Part shown: piece by piece, positions 1 to 12,190 of the stretch
How positions within the stretch are numbered: position 1 is the first letter of the stretch
Layout of the letters: each line of letters starts with the position of its first letter
From: Typha latifolia
Taxonomy: Eukaryota > Streptophyta > Magnoliopsida > Poales > Typhaceae
Length of the DNA stretch: 64,000 nucleotides
Assembly: GCA_019914945.1 (NCBI GenBank)
Contig: CM034105.1
Coordinates: 5,146,001 to 5,210,000 of the forward strand
Reading direction: 5' to 3'
Notes under the pieces: generated by a model
Told to the model about the DNA's origin: nothing
The model's input: only the letters and a program-made list of their open reading frames with translations
Databases searched by the model: none
Program-made: the position numbers and the translations under genes

Positions 1-10
1 CAAATCTTCC

Positions 11-1199
11 TCACAAAGATGATCGATTCACATCTCTCTTCCACCTTGCAAGAATCTCCCTACCCTGTAGTATCAATTGCAGACAACTTAATGAGGCCAC
101 ATTTTTCCATTAGAGTTTTAGTTTTTATATGTTGTTTTTTTCAATATGTTTCATGATACTACTGATGAACTATAAAGGGATAAGGCGGCAACAAGCTAGT
201 CAAGCAGTCTACTTTATCTTCAGCTTAATGTTATAAGAAGGAACATTAAGTCAGAGAATTCAGTAGATTATGCAAAATGAAATTCTCATTATCAGTCAGT
301 GAGTTGTACCTTGCGTGGCCCAACTGCTAGCTCATTATTTTCAATAGAAACAACCTTGAAACCGAGTGGCTTCAATACCTCCTCATAGCTACATGTATGC
401 AAAAGCAAAGTATGAAAGTATTAATGGATATAAGATATGATTCAGTAGAAAAATAATAGCCTTGGAAAAGTGTAACACATGCTCTTTGAACATAGCTTCA
501 CACTTACTCATCTAGAGTATTGTTATATGGTGGCCCTTCTTCCTGATCAGTGATCTGTCATAAGCATGTAACAAAAAATTAAAATGATATGATAAAAAAA
601 AAGAGAGAAAGAATGACAAGGAAACACCGATAGTTCCTTTCTAGCATTGGTGCACTACAGAAAAAGAATTCCCTTTAACCACAAGGTGTGGGACTTCCGA
701 GTTTTCAGTTTTGCAAAAATGATATGCCAAGATGTTCCAAGTTTCCACCATCACCATCCCTCTCTACGGAAAAAGAATTCCCTTTACACCCCAAATTGAA
801 TTTGAGGTGGTCAGACAATATTGTCATGCAGTAACTATACAGGCCCAAATTCACATTTGCCATCAATACATCGGAAAATTCGTTATGAAACTAAATAGCC
901 CATCAACTTCCTTTTGTTCTAACTAACGATGGCCGTGTCACAGGCACGGACCGTGCCAACCACCGGCCGGCACGGCACGGCACGTGCCGCGGCACTTGCC
1001 GGCCGTGCCGTAATAGAATGAGAGAAAGAGGTAAAGGATACCCACTTTTGCCATTGTAGTCGCCGTCGCCATCGCTCGCCGATCGCCGCCCGCCGCTCGC
1101 CGATCGCCGCTCACTGCCCGCTGATCGCTTCGTGCCCTAGCCATCGAGAGAGAAGAGAGATCGAGATCCGAACCCACAACTTAAGTTTTTAACCCTCCC

Positions 1200-1266
<67 letters not shown>

Positions 1267-4200
1267 CTCTCTTCTCTCTCGATGGCTAGGGCACGAAGCG
1301 ATCGGCGGGTGGCGATCGGCAACGAGGTCGATGGTGAGCGGCGATGCACTAGGAGGGATGCCGTGCAGCACCCTCGTGCCACATGCCGGTACGCCACCAG
1401 CACGACCATCCTTGGTTTTAACAGACATACTTCAGATTCTCTAATTTGAAATTAGTTGCTCTTTAGAAGTTAGCAGACCTTGTCATGTTGCAACTCTAGA
1501 CTCTAGGTACTTTCTGCCCAGACTTCTGCGGAAAGTAGACCACGGACTATACACACACTAGTTGTCTATTGAAGCCAGAAGTTATATGCTGTTTGTATCT
1601 AGTTTTAATGGCATAGAATGGAATGTCATCTCCGCATGATCTTATATTAGGTATGTCTTACCATATAACCAGAATCTATTACTACATACCAACTTCCATG
1701 ATTGAATCATTCATGGATGGCCATGTCGATTGCGTACCGGCACGTGGCAAGAGGGATGCTGCACAACAACCCTCCTAATAGTTTTGCCACTCGCCATTGA
1801 CCTCGTTGTCGAGCTTGCCGTCGCCTGAGCTCGTGTTGGGTGCTCTAGCCCGAGGGAGGGAGGAAGAAAATTTGAGAGAGAGAGAGATCCAAATCCGCAA
1901 GTTAAATTTTTAACCAATAATCTATCTCTCTCTCGATCTTTCTTCCTCCATCTCTTGGGCTAGGGCACCCGATGCCGACTCGGCAACGGCAAAGGTGAGT
2001 AGTCTCTTATCTTTTTCTTTCCCTCTCTTACGGCACAATAGGCAAGTGCCGCGGCACGTGCCGTACCGGCCAGTGGTCGGCACGGTCCGTGCTTATGGCA
2101 CAGCTATCATTGGAATCATTAACATGCTCCGCATGATAACTACTATGAGTGATTTTGAGACTGGATAAGTTTACTTCCTTGCCCTAACATATCATAATCT
2201 AGAGACAGAGTTATGAAGAAGTGAACTAATCAAAACACATCCTAGAAACTTTGTGTCACTCCCAACAGTATGCTGGAAAATTAATGATCCATGACTGCCA
2301 CTATAAGTAATATAGGGTCTGCTAGAGTTTCTACATTTTCAAATTGGCACAATATATTCCAGATAAAAGGAATAAAATTGTGGATCTTATGAACAATGGA
2401 ACTTCATAAAGAAAATCACATCGAAAGCTACAAAATTATGAATTCAATTCCAGATAAAAGAAAATAGTAAGAGTTCAAGAAAAGAGTAAAACATCATACT
2501 GTGTATATCAGGGTAATAAGCTCTCCATCTGGTTTTAAAATGTCTCTTATTTTCTTCGCCCAATCTGATCTCAAGCATGGATCAATTGCACAAAAGAATC
2601 TGCAGTTTCGTGCTAAAATATGAGCTTATTGAGTAATGCATGAGAAGGCATATGCAGAGAAGTAAAACTTACGTGTAATCAAAGATAAGATCAAACAGCT
2701 CCATTGGGTTCCAAGTGAAGAAATCTACTGCCAGAAAGGTGAAACAATTCGCATTTGGAAAAGAGGATGACCACTGGAACCAATTAACTTTGAGCTCAAT
2801 TAAGCTATATTTTTCAATTCTTCCATATATTAGTCCGAAATAGAGTATCTTGGTTAAATATCTTTGACTTAAACTGCTCAAACATACAGTTCAACCAATA
2901 AGAAACTATTTTCAGATTTTTCTGATGATGTTACCTCTTTGGCTTTTATAGTAGCACTTTCAGAAATGTCCAAACCTACAACAAAGCGCTCCGGATTGGC
3001 TAGAGCAACAACATCATATCCCTGTCATGTAAAAGAAAATAAATGATAGAAAACATGTTCAGCTAATTAAATAAGTGACATAACAGGAGACAAAGTGGAT
3101 GAATCAAGAACAAACTTACAAATAGTGAAACAAGTTTTATAGAGCTTAATCCAAAAGAAGCAGATTCCAATATCAGGAGACTGAAGAAACCCAGCAGGTA
3201 AGGTTCAATCACATAAAAGATGTCTCATCATTCCTAATTTATTAAATTATTTTCTAGTTATAAGTGTCTCATTGGAACATGGTAGTAATGGTCATGATTA
3301 CGTGAGTGTCCACAGCATACAGTCAATGACTGTACAAGGTGAATACTTGGTGTTGCCAACTTGCCATCCCACTTTCTTTCAATGGATTATTAGTCAAGTG
3401 CATAAATAACATATGCTGTGCCACAATTACATAATATTTGAGGCAACCAAGTTTACCTTCGGAAACAGCTATATGATTACAACATTCACATAGAATGCTT
3501 ACAAGGACTTAGCATTTCGTTAGCACTTTATCTGTGTGTGCTCCACGGGTTGATACCTAGCCTTTTCTCGTCTATGGGCTTAATATGATTACCACATAAC
3601 TTAACATGCAATTTTATTCCACAGTAAGGAAATAATTCGACAGATGAGCTTCCTCTCAAGGTGGAATTTAACTGTTTCTCTAACCAAGATGTAGCAATGT
3701 TAATGAATCTTCTCCAATGATAAATTACAGCGCAGAGAAATTAGCAGCCAACATCGCCTATTAAAAAGAGAAAAAAAAATCCTCACAGTGCCGCATCCAG
3801 GGACTAAAGCTCTGCCTTTTGGGAGTGTTTGTGATTGAACAAGATGTGTCACCACTGGTGTTGGCCCTCCCAAGTCCCACGGAGTCACTCCTTCCTCCCA
3901 GCTCTTCTCCCAACCTAATCATAAAACCTCACATTGAGGAATCTATGCCCAAGATAATGGAAATTTAACATTAGCTTCTTCTTTTCTCTCATTGAACAAT
4001 TCTCAGAAATTGATACAGTCAAAAGAACAACTTTAATAAATTGAAAGCTCACGAAACCAATCAATCCTAATCTGGCTCTTTTCATACTACCGGAAAGGGA
4101 ATAGGGAAATCGGGGTTAGGCAAACCTTGGGTTTTGTTACTCATGAGCTCTCGGAGCCTGGCCACCTTGGGGTTCGAGCTCGGGTCTCTGAATCGCCCGG

Positions 4201-4327
4201 CTCCGCCACCGGACATCCTTGAGGCCGTTGCCCACGGATTCCGAGGCGACGATAGGATAGACGGGAGAGATCGTCGGGGGAAGCTATTGGCGATACGAAA
4301 TAGAGGCGGCATGCCCCGCCGCCGCAT
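11..4327 (-). CDS. HOL: Thiol/thiocyanate (methyl halide) methyltransferase, HOL family, copy A
   Basis: SAM-dependent methyltransferase of the plant HOL/TMT family, whose members methylate thiocyanate, bisulfide or halide ions (family knowledge). Exons on the minus strand: 4126-4327, 3787-3914, 2935-3021, 2673-2773, 2500-2599, 508-554, 310-388, 11-64. All junctions are GT/AG and phases agree, giving 265 aa. The SAM-binding motif I LVPGCG is at residues 104-109, followed by [14 protein letters not shown] lies upstream, and the C-terminus has the family's RWKR signature. The chosen ATG at 4327 gives a basic, Ser/Arg/Pro-rich N-terminus of about 37 residues before Met38-SGGG, where the conserved part begins. 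That extension could be an organelle transit peptide, or Met38 could be the true start. The fifth intron (555-2499) is enlarged by a foldback element. A tandem paralogue lies upstream at 8109-11931. Confident on family, not on substrate. Confidence 0.87.
931..2105. mobile_element. Long-TIR foldback/MITE-like DNA element in intron 5 of HOL copy A
   Basis: The outer ~100 bp at each end are imperfect inverted repeats: both arms read inward as GCACGGACCGTGCC, then a GC-rich CACGTGCCGCGGCACTTGCC block, then a purine-rich stretch. Inside lie a second inverted pair (about 1040-1200 against 1262-1340, sharing GATGGCTAGGGC and GATCGGC motifs) separated by a CT microsatellite, and a diverged third segment at 1725-1985. 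GC content is far above the flanking intron. No coding capacity is seen. A target duplication was not resolved because the flanks themselves are partly complementary (AACGAT / ATCATT). Confidence 0.65.
1202..1263. repeat. (CT)n microsatellite, about 31 units
   Basis: Uninterrupted TC/CT dinucleotide run at the loop of the inner palindrome of the foldback element. The open frames across it, encoding Arg-Glu repeats, are artefacts of the repeat. Confidence 0.97.
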
Positions 4328-7300
4328 AATACTTTCGTTATATAAGGAGTCGTTGACCGAAGTACATATATTTTTAATTTTATTTACCAAAATAAATAAC
4401 ACCTATAATTCTATTTAACTATAGTTGTAACTAAAATACTTAACTGTTAAATATTTTACTAGCATTATTTAAATAATACTTCATATTCCTTATTAAATCT
4501 CTTTTTTTAGTTTAAAAAGATCTTTACTTAAAAGATGCTAATATTATCAACGTTTTTATTTTTAAATAAATAAAATGTTTAACGGTTAAATATTTTACTT
4601 CAAGCTACAGACCCATTTTAGTATTTAAGTTTAGACTTTGTCTATTTTAATAAATAAATTTTAAAATAGAGCTGTTTAGAACTCTTATTCCAATTTCCAA
4701 GTCACAGTTTCTTTTTTATTTATTTTTTAGGGAAATCCACAGGCAAAGAGTGACAAAGGTTGGACTTCTTCTGTATACTTCTTTGATGAGCTCTGCTGGT
4801 GAGAGCCTTGAGGGAGGAAGAGAAGTTTCTCTCTCATATAATTATTCAGTTTTAAGGAAAAAAATTAAATACCGTCTAAAATTTACGATACTAATCTAAC
4901 GACTGTAATAGCCTATTTCATAACATGAAAGGGCATATAGGTTAGTATAAAGAATATGCATCTCTAACTCTTCGAAATAACATTCTATTTCGAACTTTTT
5001 TCTCCGCTTAAATTTCTCCTTAAGCTTTAAATGTTATACATATGATTAGGTTTTAATAATCAAAGATATCAGTTAATTTATTTTAATTCTCTATTTCTAT
5101 ATTTAAACTAGTGAAATAAATGTGAGCAATTAAAAAATAATCCAGGAGATAGAATTTAACTAAATTTCATCCAGTTAACTATGAAAAATATATAAATACC
5201 CTTATTTTGATTTATATAGATTACTCTTATGTATATCTTTGTCTAAAAATATACAAAGATAATTTAATTTTTAAAAAATAACGGCATCGATTGGACTCAT
5301 TAAAATTTTACTACCCACTGCATTCACTTTCAGAGGTGATCGAGTCTGGAATGCATGTGATCAATGCTTAGGGTTTAAGGTTTATATTTAGGATTCAGGG
5401 TTTGGGGTTTAGGGTCTGGTATGCATCCAACGATGAACTAAATTAAGATATGTATCTTGAGAGAGAGAGATAGAGAGATCGGTGATGATACCCAAGTTAA
5501 AATGAATGAGATTGAAACCATTTTTACTCTAGTAAGTTACTTTACTAGGTATGATTGTCATATTAGATGCATCTATATTTACAACTAGGATCACTAATTT
5601 AATTCTCTCATTTGCTTTAATTAGAAAGCTAGGTATTTGTAAAAAAATATCTTTTAATTTTTAAAATAATAAAAATCTGTGTATATCTCTTATATAAATT
5701 GTGTACATTTCGTTACAAACGATATGCATCCAGTGTAAAAAATTATGAAGGCATTCAATTCCAAGAGCCTAATTTTATTATGACTAAAATTTAAGGGCTT
5801 TTAAAACATTAATTTATATTAAAAAGAAGCATAAATTATCCCTATTCTATATTAGAAATACTATTTATATTGTTACACATGTAAGTCTAATTATAGTTTT
5901 ATCCTTAATGTGACTAAAGTTAATTTAAAAATCCTCTCTCATCTCTCCTACCACCCATTTATTTTATTCCATAAACAAAAAGTTCAAACCCAATTTTTTC
6001 ACTCAATTTTTTCACCTCTCTCCTCACCACACTTATCTCATTACATACTTATAAGTATGCATTGTATACTTACAATGCATACTTATAATAAATAATAACA
6101 CTTTAATTTATATATCAAATTAAAGATATTTGGGTCAATTTTTATTTAACACTTATATTTTGTCTCAACTTTATATCACATCAACGATAATTGTTATACT
6201 ACCTTTTAAATTGCCAATAAAATATTAGAATACCCTACTCTAGATTAGAGATATGAAATAAGAATCTAAAATATCTATCTTAGATTTTCTATCTCTAAGC
6301 AAATGTCTATCAACTATGACTACCTAAGTTTTTGTAGTAACAATCTGATTCGAAAAGTATCAAAAATTCGATTGAAAATAATTAAATAAACTTAAACAAT
6401 GTAAACAAACATGAAAGGATTAGCCTATTTATAAAATCAAACGAACACAACGAAGAATGCGAATGATTATATATGGTCATAAATGAATACACTATTTCGG
6501 GTCTGACTTAATTACTAAATAATTTTAGATTTGACCGATGCGCGCAAACTTTGTGTGGGTTGATTTACATAGATTACTTTACCTACAAATAGGTACCCTT
6601 AGAGCCCAAAGCCCATAAGAAACTTAACTTTCTCAAATATTTAATATAATACTAAACATTTTTCTCTTTATTGCCAAGATACCTACTTTAAAACTAATTT
6701 TCATTTAATTCTCCTTATAGATTTGAATAAGTGAATATATGAAGTTAATGTACTCTTTCTAACTCTTTTAATTTTATAATTAATCTATAATTAATAATGT
6801 GTGAACTCCACTAAAAAATAAAGTCAAAATTAATAAAATATTCATGTTAAATATATAATATTTCTAACAGTCAATGACTTACATGAGTTTGAAATCACCA
6901 TCTCAATTGACTCGTAATATATGAGGCTTGTCTCGATAGAGAAGTGATTCGTTAAACGTAGTTTTGGCCAAAACCTCAAAAGATAAGCACAAAGAAGCCG
7001 CAACCTAAGTTTATTTGAGGCTTTATCCAAATATATTAAAGTATTTTTTTTTCTAAAGAAAAGATCTTTTGCATTGAACTCTACATTTTATTGATTTTTA
7101 ATACATACAACTTTTGACCAAGAATCATATATCATTAGAAAGCTTTAAGCTGACAGAGAAATAAGTTTTTAAATTCCATCCACTCGCGGAATAAGCCTAA
7201 TACTAGTATAGTTATTTTTTTTTATAATAGCATAAGAAAGATTACATTAGTATACGTTATTCTAGTGTTAGTTGTATATTAGTATAATATATAATAATTA

Positions 7301-8108
7301 TATTTGATTGGATACAAAGTTGAAATAGTAGTTTGATAAATAGCTAAAATACCATTTATGATAAATGGACGAGGAGAAGAGAGAGATTGATGATTGAAGT
7401 GCTATCTTTTTAAGGTAAAATAGTTGTCAGTAAATATAAAAATATTAGATAAAATAGGAGAGGAGAGAGAAATAGGTATTAGAGCCATAAAAAAAAGGCT
7501 CATCAAACTCGAAATATATATATATATATAACTAATTTATCTAAAATTATTCTAGCATTTAAGGTTTTTACCTTCCTCAACACACATTTGAATCTTCCTA
7601 CTAGTAAGTTATTTTTTCTAAATAAAGTTCCACTTTTAGTCCACATTGGAAAAACAACAAACTTGGAATGATCTTTATAGCTAAGCTTTTCTCTTAAAAT
7701 GTGTTTTCTTAAATTAATTTGTATTTAATATTTTAGATGTAAGTCGAGCTGAGCCAACCCGATATTTGGGTGAGTCAAGCTCGAGACACCATTAGCTGAG
7801 TCAAGCGAAGTTCTAACTCACTCGAACTCGGAGAATAACAAGTGCCTATTCTTACTCATCAACTCATCTAATTCCCAAAACACAATTCAATCAACACCAC
7901 TTATCTTAGATGCAGAGACGTCCATAACGGTAAGCCAAGAACTCAAAAAGAAAATCCCTTACTTCAATGAATAGAAAGTCTTAGGTACTAGCATTGTCTT
8001 TTGCATCATGAGAAGAAGTAAAATTTTTTAACCACTGCCTGAGAGATAGGTACTAGTAGCCATTCTGTTCTCCAAGTTCTTCAGAAGTATCCATTGACCA
8101 TCTCTTTC
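4328..8108. other. AT-rich intergenic region between the two HOL copies
   Basis: About 3.8 kb without a recognisable gene. It should hold the promoter of copy A (just above 4327) and the 3' flank of copy B (just below 8109). It contains a degenerate telomere-like stretch (about 5365-5415, TTTAGGG variants), a dispersed repeat copy at 6595-6869, a short (AT)n at about 7515-7531, and an old repeat fragment around 7745-7830 with GAGCCAA/GAACTCGG-type words common in plant repeats. Short open frames here have no family resemblance. Confidence 0.6.
6595..6869 (-). repeat. Dispersed repeat, possible LTR fragment, copy 1
   Basis: Shares extended similarity, in the same orientation, with 12597-12880: both contain CCCAAA...CTCAAATAT, ATACTAAAC, GATACCTACTTTA, CAATTTTCATT-type words, TGAATATATGA and TTCATGT in the same order. 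On the minus strand the unit begins TGTTAG, like the 5' end of many plant Copia LTRs. The far boundary is not defined and no target duplication was found. Confidence 0.5.
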
Positions 8109-11100
8109 TCAGAGAGCTGGATAGGTTGTGTATCTCTTCCACCTAGCAAGTTTCTCTTTTCCCTGTAATATGAAAATCATCAAGTTTAAAAAAAAATCAA
8201 GTTCTTTATTAATATTTACTTTCATTTTTAATAAATTACTAAGGATGATTAGGATATATTTATGTGACTGCCCTTATTTTCTTTGCCTTCTGAGAGATGA
8301 AGTCAGCAATGGTAAGGTAGAAAATAGAAGCTCCATATCATAATCAATGGAAGTTACTTATCTACTAAATCAAGTATTAATTCCACATAGACATATTTTG
8401 ATCAATCATTAGATTATGTTTGTAGCCTTGTAGATCTTACTCCAGCTATTTGAGACCATCGAACTAATTAGTTTCTTAAATAGTTTCTACTGTCATGACA
8501 TTTAAATACTGTCATGAGAGACATTATCACTGGTGAAGAATATGAATAAGTGCAACGGATGGCGATAACATCTGGGTTATAAGGCCTGATACTGATCCCG
8601 AACATAAACTATATATATTAACTGTCTACTTGTTCAATATTATTCCTGTATGATATGGATACCTTATTTTATACAAAATAATGGAAATCAAATAAGCACT
8701 CATGAAATTACAGTTAGAGAAATTTTTGCCAGTCACTTTTCCAAAAAATTATAGATAAACCAGAGTTGATATATAGTACCTTGCGTTGTTCAATTGCTTC
8801 CTCATTATCTTCAATAGAAAGAACCTTGAAGCCCATTGGTTCCAGCACCTCCTTGTAGCTGAGAGGAATAATGATTGGGAGAACAATAATAGTCTTAGAA
8901 TTCAGCAACTAATACATACTATGAGAATAATTGCACACTTACTCAGCTACAGCATTGTTGTATGGTGGGCCTCCTTCCTGATCAGAAACCTGCCATAATC
9001 ATATAAGAAAACAAAATATAAACCCCCTCCTGCCATTTGATGCAATACAGAGAGAAATTTCATTCAACCAAATGATGGGAGAATTGCCTATATTCTGGTT
9101 TACCAAGATGATATGCAGAACAATCTAGATTTCCTTCATTTCTTGCATCAAAATATGGACAAGTTACATCTCAAATTGCAATTTTTAGGTGGCAGATAAT
9201 CTTATCATTCAGTAGTGATACAAGCACTAACAGACAGCACAACCCAATTTTAAACCAAAGAGGGTAGAAACTCGAATTCCTGTAATTCTTAAGAGATATT
9301 CTTCTGACTGTTTTTCTGAAGGAGACATGAGATGGTCTCTAAAAGTTACCAGATCATGATGTTACAACTTTAGGAACTTTATGTGTTTGAACTCCTACTC
9401 CTGAAAGTACAATAAAAGCTATGCACACAATCTGGTAACATGTTGGAGTTGGAGAAATCATATACTGATTATATCTAGCTTTAATAATGTAGACTGCAAA
9501 TATACTCTGTACGATTTGGCAATAGGTAGTTCTTGCTACGTAGACCAGAGTCTACTTTATAAGCCAACATATTTGTTGAACCAAGTGACCTACTCCACAT
9601 GATAATTACTTCAAGTTGTAACCTAGAAATAGAGTGATGAATATGTCAAAACATAAAAATAAATAATGCATCGACAGAAAATTATCAAGAACTTATTTAT
9701 TTGCCGAATAGGCATAAGTCATTTGGTCCTCACATCGTACATGGACTGGCAGAGTTTCTCCATTTCAAATTTAGTATAATATGTTCTACAGGAAAAGGAA
9801 TAGATTTGTTAGTCTACTGAACAACATAACGTCTCTTGATCTCCTCTTATGTGTTAGTCTATTGAACAACAGAATGTCTTCTTGATATTTATTCCTCTTA
9901 TGTCAAGCTCTCAACATATACCAAATGCTGTAGACTAATTGGGAAGCAACTATCCTTTAATGTCCGTTATTTTATTAAAAGATTTTCAGAAAAGGAGGAG
10001 AAGAGAATGAAATGTGTATTTAATATCATAGAGACGATCACATTGGAAGCCAAATCTTCACATATTTAATTCTGCATTAAAGAGAAATAGTAAGAGCTGA
10101 GAAGAAGTACATAATGACCTTACCAAGTACATCAAGGTAATAAGCTCGCCATCTGGTTTTAAGATGTCACTTATTTTCTTTGCCCAATCTAATCTCATGC
10201 TTGGATCAATTGCACAAAAGAATCTGCAGTTTCCTATTAAATATATGAGTTTATGGAGTGCACAAGAGAAGGCCTATATAGAAATGTAAAACGTACGTGT
10301 AGTCAAAGATTAGATCAAACAGCTCTGTGGGGTTCCAACTGAAGAAATCTGCTGCCAGAAATAAACAATTTGCATTTGGAAAAGAGGACGACCACTGCAA
10401 GCAATTAACTTGAGACTCAAATAAGATAATATGTGAATTCTTTCATATATTAATCCTTATTAGAGCATTTGGTTATATCCCTTTGACTTAAAATGCTCAA
10501 GCATACAGGTTAACCAATGAACAACTCATTTTATATTTTGCTAGTGATCTTAGTATCTTACCTTTTTGGCTTTCATAATAGCACCTTCAGAAATGTCAAT
10601 GCCTACAACAAAGCGTTCAGCGCTCGCTAAAGTGACAACATCATATCCCTGTTATTCAAAAGCAAGTATATGATAGAAACATCTTTAGCTAACAAAACAA
10701 GCCAGCTAACAGGAGAGGCAGTACGTAAATAAATCTACAAGAAACTTAAAATAAAGAGAGCCTGTTTTAGAGAACCTAATCTATGCATGGTTGTCGACTT
10801 ATTTCTTATCTAAGGGCTTATCATGATTACAACATTAATCAACATATGATTTTATCCCAACTATTTGGAGTCAGTTAATGTGATTTTCAAAAGAAAGAAT
10901 TTTAACTGATGAGCTTCCTTCCTAGATGGCATGGTAAGTATTCCCTTAACCACAAAATGGCATTGCTGACAAATGTTTTTAAATGTGAAGACAAAACAAA
11001 AGAAAATTAATAGCAATGTCTATTGACAAGGAAAACAATCCTCACAGTGCCACATCCAGGGACCAAAACTCTGCCTTTTGGGAGGGTTTCTGATTGAACA

Positions 11101-11931
11101 AGATGTGTAACCGCCGGCGTTGGCTTTCCCAAATCCCATGGTGTCAGTCCTTTATCCCAGCATTTCTCCCAGCCTATATGTTCAAGATAACTGCAAATTA
11201 CTATAGCTTCTTTCTCATTGAAAAGTACAGAGGTTGATACAGGGTAAAAGAACAAGTCTTGTCTGATAGTTCAAAAACATTACATGTGAACACAGATGAG
11301 ATGGATTTCTATGATAATTCACCAAATTTCCATAAAAAAATTACGTTATCAGTGAATAATAATTTTAATCTTTTATATTCTTACACTCCTCCCTAATCTC
11401 TGAACATAGGACCCCATACTCTGATACCTTGTTAACTTACCATATTCTCTAAAAGCTTAAGCTCTTTGCATCATCGAGTTGTTTAATACAACCAAATCGA
11501 ATTATTATGACGCTTTTAGCATCAATCATGCATGCTGGATCTCCTCATAACATAGGAAATTCAACAGGAAAGCTAAGGGACGCCGGGATAAATTTCCAAG
11601 TTCCAGTAAGGCATTATGAAATCCAAAAAATAGGAAGAGGAGGCTAGATTTAGTGCGTGGCAAATTAAAATCCAAGATGGAGAACAAAACCAAATGTTTG
11701 ATATTGTTTAATTGTAACACCACATAAAAATGTGAGGGAAAAAGAAAAACGAAACAGATTATCAAACCAAGTCCCAAATTGATTGAATGCAATAGAAATG
11801 GAAATAAGAAGGGTGGAGGTTTGGCGACCTTCTCCATCGCGGGAGCCGCACACGAGTCCTCGAACTTGGCCCACCTCCGGATTCGAGCTCGGATCCCTGC
11901 ACCTCATGCAGCATTCGCCGCCGGCCACCAT
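8109..11931 (-). CDS. HOL: Thiol/thiocyanate (methyl halide) methyltransferase, HOL family, copy B
   Basis: Tandem paralogue of the gene at 11-4327, same strand and same exon plan: 11829-11931, 11046-11173, 10562-10648, 10297-10394, 10124-10223, 8943-8989, 8780-8858, 8109-8162. Exons 2, 3, 5, 6, 7 and 8 have exactly the lengths of copy A (128, 87, 100, 47, 79, 54 nt); exon 4 is one codon shorter. The product is 231 aa. SAM motif LVPGCG is at residues 71-76, preceded by [15 protein letters not shown]; the end is [11 protein letters not shown] plus seven residues. The start at ATG 11931 is followed by [18 protein letters not shown]; Met9 is an alternative. An in-frame TGA shortly upstream rules out the long N-terminal extension seen in copy A, so this copy is probably cytosolic. 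Substitutions such as [10 protein letters not shown] for [10 protein letters not shown] show the copies have diverged for some time while both stay open. Confidence 0.87.
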
Positions 11932-12190
11932 ATATCCTCGCTCAGGGATCACGACTCACGAGGCGCCTATAGAACAGGAGGAGGATGCCGTTGGCAAACG
12001 GATGTGACGATGCATCTCGCATTCATGACCCTTTCCATTATATAACACCCTCGTTCAAGTGGGGATTATATCTATTTATTTATTTTACTGATTGAAGTCA
12101 GCGCATATTTCAGCATATTGCCTAATGAGCTCAATTCTTAGAAGGTAATGAAGGTATGCGCTGAGCTCACCAGTGACGAATTTGATGATT
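11932..12190. other. 5' flank of HOL copy B
   Basis: Region upstream of the copy B start, expected to contain its 5'UTR and promoter. A CATTATATAACACC stretch near 12036-12050 includes TATATAA, whose minus-strand reading (TTATATAATGG) is TATA-like and lies about 105-115 bp above the start codon. No other motif was identified. Confidence 0.3.

Noticed and set aside
1137..1428. Open frames encoding long Arg-Glu runs
   Set aside because: They are the translation of the CT microsatellite and GC-rich arms inside an intronic foldback element.
4735..4800. Short frame GNPQAKSDKGWTSSVYFFDELCW
   Set aside because: It resembles an isolated exon but has no splice partner, no start and no recognised family.
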